This document shows, piece by piece, positions 1 through 4,875 of a stretch of 6,035 nucleotides of DNA. Origin of the DNA: an uncultured Oscillospiraceae bacterium (GTDB taxonomy: Bacteria > Bacillota > Clostridia > Oscillospirales > Oscillospiraceae); contig CALWYA010000098.1 in assembly GCA_944385645.1 (NCBI GenBank), forward strand, positions 1 to 6,035. Reading direction: 5' to 3'. The translations under genes and the position numbers were made by a program. A model generated the notes under the pieces. It was not told where the DNA came from and ran no database searches. It worked only from the letters and a program-made list of their open reading frames with translations. The number at the start of each line of letters is the position of its first letter. Position 1 is the first letter of the stretch.

Positions 1-14
1 CGCGATCAATATAA

Positions 15-278
15 TCAGGCCAGCTTGTTCAGCTTGATGGTCATATTGCTCTTCTTGTTGGCGGCATTGTTCCGGTGCAGCAGACCCTTGGCAGCGGCCT
101 GGTCCACGGCCTTGACGGCCACCTTGTAAGCGACATCGGCCTCGCTGCGGTTGCCTTCCGCCACCGCCGCCTCAAACTTCTTGATCTCAGTCTTCAGCGC
201 GGACTTCGCGGCCTTGTTCTGCGCGGCCTTGGCCTGGGACACCAGCACACGCTTCTTGGCAGACTTGATATTGGGCAA
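15..278 (-). CDS. rpsT: 30S ribosomal protein S20
   Basis: S20 is a primary binding protein of the small ribosomal subunit that contacts 16S rRNA. The 87-residue product starts PNIKSAKKR after the initiator, the signature S20 N-terminus, and carries the conserved C-terminal part HRNNAANKKS. It is Lys/Ala-rich and of normal family length. The start is chosen as TTG at 278-276. An in-frame GTG at 287-285 would add three residues but overlaps the Shine-Dalgarno sequence GGAGGAGG (287-294), which sits 8 nt before the TTG. UUG is also the start of E. coli rpsT, where it is linked to autogenous control; whether that applies here is unknown. The stop is TGA at 17-15. The gene is divergent from gpr, an arrangement common in spore-forming Firmicutes. 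Identification is very secure; the start is fairly secure. Confidence 0.97.
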   Translation of the reverse strand: MPNIKSAKKRVLVSQAKAAQNKAAKSALKTEIKKFEAAVAEGNRSEADVAYKVAVKAVDQAAAKGLLHRNNAANKKSNMTIKLNKLA

Positions 279-313
279 ACCAAACACCTCCTCCGATTTG
301 CATCCTGGATTTT

Positions 314-328
314 AGGCGCTCTGCGCCT
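314..328 (-). other. Small hairpin in the rpsT 5' leader
   Basis: Read leftward, AGGCGC-AGA-GCGCCT forms a perfect 6-bp stem with a 3-nt loop. It lies about 6 nt inside the predicted rpsT transcript and about 20 nt upstream of the Shine-Dalgarno sequence. There is no U-tract, so it is not a terminator. It may stabilise the mRNA 5' end or take part in S20 autoregulation; the role is inference. Confidence 0.45.
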
Positions 329-340
329 GTGCAGATTTGT

Positions 341-369
341 ATTTTACCATTGCCCGGAGAAAAAATCAA
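341..369 (-). promoter_or_regulatory. Vegetative (sigma-A type) promoter of rpsT
   Basis: On the minus strand there is a -35 element TTGATT (369-364), a 17-nt spacer and a -10 element TAAAAT (346-341). The -10 is preceded by TGG, giving an extended -10 (TGnTAAAAT). Predicted transcription starts near 334, leaving a leader of about 55 nt before the TTG start. Position, spacing and strand all fit rpsT. Confidence 0.8.
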
Positions 370-372
370 CTG

Positions 373-389
373 TTTTTTTGGATTTTTTT
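373..389 (-). promoter_or_regulatory. UP-element-like phased A-tracts upstream of the rpsT promoter
   Basis: Two runs of seven A on the minus strand (379-373 and 389-383) are centred 10 bp apart. They lie at about -39 to -45 and -49 to -55 relative to the predicted rpsT start, the positions of the proximal and distal UP subsites bound by the RNA polymerase alpha C-terminal domain. Their one-turn phasing also predicts DNA bending. This suits a ribosomal protein gene needing high output. Confidence 0.6.
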
Positions 390-398
390 CTGTAGCCG

Positions 399-427
399 GG
401 ATAGTTTTCCCTCCGCCGCAAAAAATA
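399..427 (+). promoter_or_regulatory. Possible forespore (sigma-F/sigma-G) promoter of gpr
   Basis: gpr is expected to be read in the forespore by sigma-F or sigma-G. Upstream of it, GGATA (399-403) resembles the GHATR/GYWTA -35 element. AAAAATA (421-427), 17 nt further on, partly resembles a sigma-G -10 element; read as GCAAAAAATA it also resembles a sigma-F -10, though the spacing is then one base short. Both elements deviate from consensus, so this is only a candidate. Predicted start is near 434. Confidence 0.3.
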
Positions 428-471
428 GGGGAGAGCGGCACGATCTGCCACAAGATATGGGAGGGATCGCC

Positions 472-1365
472 ATGGGGATGCGGCGCACGGACCTGGCCCT
501 GGAGGCCAGAGAGCTCTGGCAGGAGCGGGCGGGGGAGACCACCCGCCTGTCCGGGGTGGAGGCCCATGAGGGCACCCGGGAGGGCTTGCCGGTGACGGTG
601 GTGCGGGTGCTGGACCAGGAGGGAGAACGGGCCCTGGGCAAGCCCCGGGGGCGGTATGCCACTCTCACCCTGGAGGGGCTAGCGCGCCGGGAGGAGGACA
701 TCTTCGGCCGGGCGGTGCGGGCGGTGGCCGCCGAGCTGTCCGACCAGATGCGGGGGGAGGTGCCCGGGGACGGCCTGGCGCTGGTGGCGGGGCTGGGCAA
801 CCGGGCCATCACCCCCGACGCCCTGGGCCCCCTGGTCCGGGACCACCTGCTGGTCACCCGGCACCTGGTGGGCCGGATGCCGGAGCGGTTCGGCGGCCTG
901 CGGCCGGTGGCCTCGGTGGCGGCGGAGGTGCTGGGCAGCACCGGGGTGGAGAGCGGGGAGATGGTCCGGGCGGTATGCCAGGCCATCCGGCCCGCTTGCG
1001 TGGTGGCGGTGGATGCCCTGGCCTCCCGGTCTCTGAAGCGGCTGTGCCGGACGGTGCAGCTGGCGGATACGGGGATCACCCCCGGCTCCGGGGTGGGCAA
1101 CCACCGGGTGGGGCTGAACCGGGAGACCCTGGGGGTGCCCGTTTTCGCCTTGGGGGTGCCTACGGTGGTGGAGGCGGGTACCCTGGCGGCCGACCTGCTG
1201 GGAGCGGAGGAGACCCCCGACCTGGGGGAGGAGCGCGCGCTGCTGGTCACTCCCAAGGACATCGACAGCCAGGTGGCCGATCTGGCCAAGGTCATCGGCT
1301 ATGGCATCACCCTGGCCCTCCAGCCGGAGCTGACCGTGGAGGAGCTGGAGCTGCTCCTCAGCTGA
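472..1365 (+). CDS. gpr: Germination protease GPR (peptidase family A25)
   Basis: GPR is made in the forespore as a zymogen and, on germination, cleaves small acid-soluble spore proteins (SASPs) to free DNA and supply amino acids. The 297-residue product has the N-terminal RTDLALEA block (residues 5-12), a glycine-rich LVAGLGN block followed by ITPDALGP with Asp116, and VAVDALASR with Asp181. Asp116 and Asp181 are 65 residues apart and match the two essential aspartates of the Bacillus megaterium enzyme. GITPGSGVGNHR (201-212) and the C-terminal PKDID motif are also typical. The start at 472 follows GGGAGGG (459-465) by 6 nt; ATGs at 457 (no ribosome binding site) and 478 (12 nt spacing) are alternatives. 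If autocleavage falls inside RTD/LA as in B. megaterium, the propeptide is only about 7 residues. The gene is shorter than Bacillus GPR (about 370 residues), as is usual in Clostridia. Confidence 0.96.
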   Translation: MGMRRTDLALEARELWQERAGETTRLSGVEAHEGTREGLPVTVVRVLDQEGERALGKPRGRYATLTLEGLARREEDIFGRAVRAVAAELSDQMRGEVPGDGLALVAGLGNRAITPDALGPLVRDHLLVTRHLVGRMPERFGGLRPVASVAAEVLGSTGVESGEMVRAVCQAIRPACVVAVDALASRSLKRLCRTVQLADTGITPGSGVGNHRVGLNRETLGVPVFALGVPTVVEAGTLAADLLGAEETPDLGEERALLVTPKDIDSQVADLAKVIGYGITLALQPELTVEELELLLS

Positions 1366-1404
1366 GGAATAGGGGCGGGGCGATCCGGGCACACTGAGGG
1401 GGAG

Positions 1405-1420
1405 CGGGGGTGCGCCCCCG
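1405..1420 (+). other. Hairpin directly upstream of the small membrane-protein RBS
   Basis: CGGGGG-TGCG-CCCCCG makes a perfect 6-bp all-GC stem with a tetraloop, ending exactly where the GGGAAGGA ribosome binding site of the next gene begins. No U-tract follows, so it is not an intrinsic terminator. It lies in the 73-nt gap between gpr and the small gene and could act as an mRNA processing or stability boundary, or limit translation; the role is inference. Confidence 0.4.
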
Positions 1421-1438
1421 GGGAAGGATGTGACGGCA

Positions 1439-1714
1439 GTGGTAAAAGGCATCACCCGGCAGGTGGTTCTGGTGAAGTCCCCGGACCCCCGGCTGTTCGA
1501 GGAGGCCATCTTCATCGTCAGGGAGGAGACGGCGGCCCGGGAGGGAGTCAGCGACCAGCAGGTGCTGAAGGAGGCCCGGCGGGCCGCCGACGGCTATCTG
1601 AAGCGCAGCCGGGCCTGGAACCGGCGGCTGGAACGGCTGCCCGCCCCCCTGTGGGCGGCGGCGGGGGCCCTGGCGGCCTCGGCGGGCTGGGCAGTCTGGC
1701 TGCTGCTGTTGTAA
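1439..1714 (+). CDS. Small conserved-looking protein with C-terminal membrane anchor, function unknown
   Basis: The 91-residue product has a soluble N-terminal part (MVKGITRQVVLVKSPDP, then FEEAIFIVREE), a charged helical middle rich in Arg/Glu (about residues 38-65), and one hydrophobic C-terminal segment (about 70-91) ending in LLLL. The topology predicted is a tail-anchored or single-pass protein with the basic part in the cytosol. I do not recognise a named domain. The GTG at 1439 is chosen because AAGGA (1424-1428) lies 10 nt before it; the upstream GTG at 1430 is only 1 nt from that site. Two stops in a row (TAA, TAG) end the gene. It follows gpr on the same strand after 73 nt with no terminator between, so co-transcription in the forespore is plausible but not shown. 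The place next to gpr is often taken by spoIIP; this protein is not SpoIIP, which is larger and has an amidase domain. Confidence 0.75.
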   Translation: MVKGITRQVVLVKSPDPRLFEEAIFIVREETAAREGVSDQQVLKEARRAADGYLKRSRAWNRRLERLPAPLWAAAGALAASAGWAVWLLLL

Positions 1715-1775
1715 TAGAGCCGCAGGACGGAGAGGCGCAGCGGAGAATCAATCCGGCCAAAGGCTGAGAACAATG

Positions 1776-1813
1776 AAAAATCCGCCGGGATCGCGGGATC
1801 CCGGCGGATTTTT
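1776..1813. terminator. Bidirectional intrinsic terminator between convergent genes
   Basis: A perfect 17-bp inverted repeat (1776-1792 with 1797-1813) has a GCGG loop. The core is a 12-bp GC-rich stem and the outer pairs are A5/T5, giving a U-tract in both directions. It lies 61 nt after the small gene on the plus strand and 16 nt after the transporter stop on the minus strand, so it serves both. A second, covarying copy of the hairpin is at 5848-5877. Confidence 0.93.
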
Positions 1814-1829
1814 GTACATGACGGGGCGC

Positions 1830-3221
1830 TTACTGGGCGGCCTTGGCCCGCCGCTCCTTCAGCTCGGCCCGCATCTGCTTGGCGAAGGCGGGGGTGATGG
1901 GGTACAGCTTCAGGAGCACCACCGCGGCGGCCAGCAGCAGGAAGGGGTAGAGGATCTTGATGTTGATGATCACGTCCATGACAGCCTGGCTGTCGGGGTC
2001 GGTGTTATAGCTGACAGCGGCCAGGGCCACGCCCACGATGGTGGTGGGCAGGGCGGCGGCGAACTGCCGCATGAAGGTGATGGAGGAGTTGACAAAGCCG
2101 GCCTGGACCGTGCCGAATTTCCACTCGGTGTAGTCGGTACAGTCGGGGATCATGGCCAGCACGCCGATGTTGGCCATCACAAAGCCCAGAGAGCCCAGGA
2201 TGTTCCAGACGATGATCTCCGGCACCGTGGCGTTCTCCCGGCGCACCATCAGCAGCACCGAGGGAATAGCCACCAGAATCATGCCCAGCAGTACGCTGCG
2301 CTGTTTGCCGAACCGCTTCAGCACGGCGGGCATCATGGGCACGAATACCAGGCTGATGGCCAGCGTCGCCAGCGAGAACACCGACTTGAGGGTCACGTTG
2401 CCCACCACGGCGTCCAGGTAGTACAGGGAGGTGGCGGAGCTGGTGGCGTTCACCAGCTCGACCACGCCCAGCAGCAGGGCGGCGCAGATGACGGCGCGGT
2501 TTTTGAAGATGATGCCCAGCTGACCCCTGATGTGAAGGGGTTCCGGGGTGGGCAGGGAGTTGTAGTAGTCCACCCGGCGGGCCCCATGGGCCGAGAGCAG
2601 GCCGGTGATCACCATGGTGACGCACACGATGCCCGCGCTGACCAGCCAGCCGGTCTTGGGGTCGGCAAAGTGCTGGACCAGGGGCATGGTGATGATCCCC
2701 ACCGCGGCGCCGGCAATGAAGCCGCCGTACTGCCGGCAGGTCAGCATCAGGTTCCGCTCCTGCGGGTCGTGGGTCATCACACTGTTCAGGGCCTGCCAGG
2801 GCACGGTAAACTGGGTGTAAAATGTGGAGTAGAGGAACAGGGCCAGGACGTAGTAGATCCACATGCCGGTCTCCGGAAGGGAGGGCACGGAGAAGAGCAT
2901 GATGACCACCGCCGCCCACAGCAGGATGCCCATGATCATGTGGGGGCGGTACTTTCCAAAGCGCTTGGTGTTGGTGCAGTCGGCGATCCGGCCGATGATC
3001 AGGTCATTGGAGGCGTCCCAGATCAGCATGATGGTGCTTAAAATGCCCACCGCCCCCACGTGGAGGCCCGCCACGTCGCTGAGGAAGTTCATGGCGTAGG
3101 AGGTCCGGAACTGGTGCGGCATGGTGCTGGCCATGCCGCCCAGGCCATAGGAGATCAGCTCCCCCTTGGTCATCTTGCGGTCCTGCTCGCTGGTCTGCGG
3201 GGCGTTCATTTGCGTTGACAT
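1830..3221 (-). CDS. GPH-family (MelB/XylP-like) cation symporter, substrate unknown
   Basis: A 463-residue inner-membrane transporter of the glycoside-pentoside-hexuronide:cation symporter family, with about 12 hydrophobic segments. Family marks are YGLGG near the first helix (25-29), IWDASND (67-73), the loop with RFGKYRP (87-93) and the late loop IPDCTDYTEWKFG (358-370). Aligned by eye to MelB, the cation-site residues Asp55, Asp59 and Thr121 appear kept as Asp69, Asp73 and Thr136. The galactoside-binding Asp19 and Asp124 appear replaced by Thr33 and Thr139. That argues for a Na+- or H+-coupled carrier with a non-melibiose, possibly non-sugar, substrate. ATG at 3221 follows GAGGAGGAG with suitable spacing. 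The gene begins 25 nt after the M20 hydrolase stop, so the two form an operon, and it ends just before the terminator at 1776-1813. Family is secure; substrate is not. Confidence 0.93.
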   Translation of the reverse strand: MSTQMNAPQTSEQDRKMTKGELISYGLGGMASTMPHQFRTSYAMNFLSDVAGLHVGAVGILSTIMLIWDASNDLIIGRIADCTNTKRFGKYRPHMIMGILLWAAVVIMLFSVPSLPETGMWIYYVLALFLYSTFYTQFTVPWQALNSVMTHDPQERNLMLTCRQYGGFIAGAAVGIITMPLVQHFADPKTGWLVSAGIVCVTMVITGLLSAHGARRVDYYNSLPTPEPLHIRGQLGIIFKNRAVICAALLLGVVELVNATSSATSLYYLDAVVGNVTLKSVFSLATLAISLVFVPMMPAVLKRFGKQRSVLLGMILVAIPSVLLMVRRENATVPEIIVWNILGSLGFVMANIGVLAMIPDCTDYTEWKFGTVQAGFVNSSITFMRQFAAALPTTIVGVALAAVSYNTDPDSQAVMDVIINIKILYPFLLLAAAVVLLKLYPITPAFAKQMRAELKERRAKAAQ

Positions 3222-3246
3222 CTCTTTTCTCCTCCTCGTTCGTCCG

Positions 3247-4701
3247 TTACTTGGCAGTCATGGGGCTCTGGGGCATGCTGGGCTTGGCATCCGGGGGGAG
3301 CAGGGGCTGATAGCCGCCCTCGCCGCCGACCCGCTCCCGGAACTCGGCCTTGGCGGCTTTCACCAGCTCCGGGTCCTCCAGCAGGTCAATGGCCGCGGCG
3401 GCCAGCACCTTGCCGGCGTAGAGCAGGCCCTTGTGGGCGACGGAGCTCTTGCCCTGGGCCACCATCTGCCAGCTGTGCTCCGCCGTGCCGCCGGCGCAGG
3501 TGGCGGCCACGATCTGGGAGGTGGGGCACACCCAGCTCACGTCGCCCACATCGGAGGAGCCGGAGATGGACTTGGACGAGGGGGCGTAGGGCAGGATGAA
3601 CCGGTTGATGCTGTACTTGTCGTACTCCGTCCCCAGCTGGCGGCCCTTTTCGCCGAAGGACTTCTCCAGCTGGTCGGCCAGCTTGACCCGGCCCTGGATG
3701 GTGTCCTGGATCTCCCTGGCAAAGTCGTACTCCTCCTGGGTGTACTGGGGGGTGCCGATGTCCTTCATGTTCCGGTACAGGATCTCCTCCAGGGTGTGGT
3801 TGACCAGAATGTTGGAGCAGCCCTTTTCCAGGTGGATGGCGACCTGGGTCCCGGTCATCATGGCGGCCCCCCGGGCGATCTGGTTGATCCGCTCACAGAT
3901 CTCCTTCACCTGGCTGTTCTTGGGGGCGCGGATGAGATAGACGGACTCCGCCTCCGCCTGCACCACGTTGGGGGCGTCCCCGCCGGTGTTGGTGATGGCG
4001 TAGTGGACCCGGGCCTCGGGGATGATGTGCTCCCGCAGGAACTGCACGCCCATGTTCATCAGCTCCAGGGCGTCCAGGGCGCTGCGGCCCAGATGGGGGC
4101 TGGAGGCGGCATGGGCGCTGATCCCCTGGAAGGCGTAGTGCACCCGCACGTTGGCCAGGGAGCTGAAGGCCCAGACCCCGTTGAACTGGTTGGGGTGCCA
4201 GGACAGGGCCACGTCCACCTGATCAAATACGCCGTCCTTGGCCAGGAAGGCCTTGGCGGAGCCGCCCTCCTCGGCGGGACAGCCGAAATAGATCACCGTG
4301 CCCGGGCGGCCGCTCTCCTTCAGGTACTCCTTCACCGCCACGGCGGCGGCCAGGCTCCCCGTGCCTAGAAGGTTGTGTCCGCAGCCGTGGCCGTTTCCCC
4401 CCTCTGTCAGGGGCTCCGGCCGGGCGATCCCCGCCTTCTGGCTCAGCCCCGGCAGGGCGTCAAATTCCCCCAGGATCCCGATCACGGGGGCGCCGCTGCC
4501 ATAGGTGCCGGAGAAGGCGGTGGGGATCCCGTCCAGCCCGGAGCGGACGGTGAAGCCCTCCTGTTCCAGGGCCCGCATCAGAATGGCGGAGGACTGTTCC
4601 TCGGTGTAGTCGGTCTCCGGGTGGTCCCAGATGGAATCCCCGACGGAGTAGAAGAACTCCGCCTTCCTGTCCAGCAGGTCCAGTGCGGTCTGTTTGCTCA
4701 T
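3247..4701 (-). CDS. M20-family metallo-amidohydrolase, AbgB-like (p-aminobenzoyl-glutamate hydrolase subunit B type)
   Basis: A 484-residue cytoplasmic zinc (or Mn)-dependent amidase, close in length to E. coli AbgB (481), which hydrolyses p-aminobenzoyl-glutamate. Visible motifs are GEFDALPGLSQ (78-88), GHGCGHN with Cys107 and His109, CPAEEGG with Glu144/Glu145, SWHP with His169, the dimerisation-domain ISAHAA (194-199), SSDVGDVSW (382-390), and AEHSWQ with His409 plus VAHKG with His423. Cys107, His109, Glu145, His169 and His409 or His423 are the expected metal ligands or catalytic residues, so the active site looks intact. No signal peptide is seen. ATG at 4701 follows AGGAG with 7 nt spacing. 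AbgB works with AbgA in E. coli; no AbgA partner lies in this window. The gene is first in an operon with the GPH symporter and divergent from a LysR regulator. The true substrate could be another N-acyl amino acid or amide. Confidence 0.93.
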   Translation of the reverse strand: MSKQTALDLLDRKAEFFYSVGDSIWDHPETDYTEEQSSAILMRALEQEGFTVRSGLDGIPTAFSGTYGSGAPVIGILGEFDALPGLSQKAGIARPEPLTEGGNGHGCGHNLLGTGSLAAAVAVKEYLKESGRPGTVIYFGCPAEEGGSAKAFLAKDGVFDQVDVALSWHPNQFNGVWAFSSLANVRVHYAFQGISAHAASSPHLGRSALDALELMNMGVQFLREHIIPEARVHYAITNTGGDAPNVVQAEAESVYLIRAPKNSQVKEICERINQIARGAAMMTGTQVAIHLEKGCSNILVNHTLEEILYRNMKDIGTPQYTQEEYDFAREIQDTIQGRVKLADQLEKSFGEKGRQLGTEYDKYSINRFILPYAPSSKSISGSSDVGDVSWVCPTSQIVAATCAGGTAEHSWQMVAQGKSSVAHKGLLYAGKVLAAAAIDLLEDPELVKAAKAEFRERVGGEGGYQPLLPPDAKPSMPQSPMTAK

Positions 4702-4732
4702 AAGCTCGCTCCTCTCTGATGATGCCAGGGTG

Positions 4733-4768
4733 AAAAAACTCCCGGACGCCGGCGGGCGTCTGAGGGAG
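4733..4768 (-). terminator. Intrinsic terminator/attenuator in the 5' leader of the hydrolase-symporter operon
   Basis: Read leftward: CTCCC (4768-4764), unpaired TCA, GACGCC (4760-4755), loop CGCC, GGCGTC (4750-4745), unpaired C, GGGAG (4743-4739), then six T (4738-4733). This gives 11 GC-rich base pairs with one internal loop and a U6 tract, the form of an intrinsic terminator. It lies between the predicted operon start (about 4775) and the start codon at 4701, with no gene upstream on this strand to end. Regulated premature termination is the simplest reading; a role in blocking antisense transcription is possible. Confidence 0.65.
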
Positions 4769-4781
4769 ATGGATTGAGCCT

Positions 4782-4790
4782 ATCATAGCA
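4782..4790 (-). promoter_or_regulatory. Extended -10 promoter of the hydrolase-symporter operon
   Basis: On the minus strand TGCTATGAT is an extended -10 element (TGn plus TATGAT, 5 of 6 to TATAAT). No good -35 hexamer lies 16-18 nt upstream, which fits a promoter needing an activator. The predicted start near 4775 gives a leader of about 74 nt. The LysR-type box at 4823-4835 would be centred near -54, a usual activating position. Confidence 0.5.
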
Positions 4791-4794
4791 GGAA

Positions 4795-4823
4795 TTGACA
4801 AGTCCGAAGAGATATGAAATAAT
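4795..4823 (+). promoter_or_regulatory. Vegetative (sigma-A type) promoter of the LysR gene
   Basis: A perfect -35 TTGACA (4795-4800), a 17-nt spacer and -10 AATAAT (4818-4823, 5 of 6) make a near-consensus promoter. Transcription should start near 4830, about 46 nt before the lysR ATG. It is back-to-back with, and close to, the leftward operon promoter, so binding of RNA polymerase at the two may be mutually exclusive. Confidence 0.75.
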
Positions 4824-4835
4824 TACAGGGGTGTA
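4823..4835. promoter_or_regulatory. Candidate LysR-type (T-N11-A) operator
   Basis: T4823 and A4835 bracket 11 bases containing the inverted repeat TACA-GGGG-TGTA (4824-4835). A wider inverted pair ATTACA (4822-4827) and TGTAAT (4844-4849) overlaps it. The site covers the lysR -10 end and start site, expected for negative autoregulation, and lies near -54 of the divergent operon promoter. This is the classical LysR arrangement, but binding is inferred from pattern only. Confidence 0.45.
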
Positions 4836-4875
4836 TTTTTTTGTGTAATAGCGCAAAAAGGCGGGGAAGAAGCGG

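Noticed and set aside
372..390. T7-GGA-T7 as a plus-strand terminator
   Set aside because: No GC-rich stem precedes the T runs and no rightward gene lies upstream; the position fits an UP element of the leftward rpsT promoter.
1405..1420. Hairpin after gpr as an intrinsic terminator
   Set aside because: The stem is followed by GGGAAGGA, not a U-tract.
679..1515. Minus-strand open frame opposite gpr
   Set aside because: His/Gln/Pro-rich shadow sequence that overlaps two rightward genes; gpr has both catalytic aspartates and conserved blocks.
1773..3041. Long plus-strand open frame (422 codons) opposite the transporter
   Set aside because: It is rich in His, Gly, Gln and Asp with no domain pattern, begins inside the terminator hairpin, and is the mirror of a clear GPH transporter; GC-rich third positions keep the opposite frame open.
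3166..4368. Plus-strand open frame (400 codons) opposite the M20 hydrolase
   Set aside because: Gly/His/Val-biased low-information sequence with no motif; the opposite strand encodes an intact M20 enzyme with all motifs.
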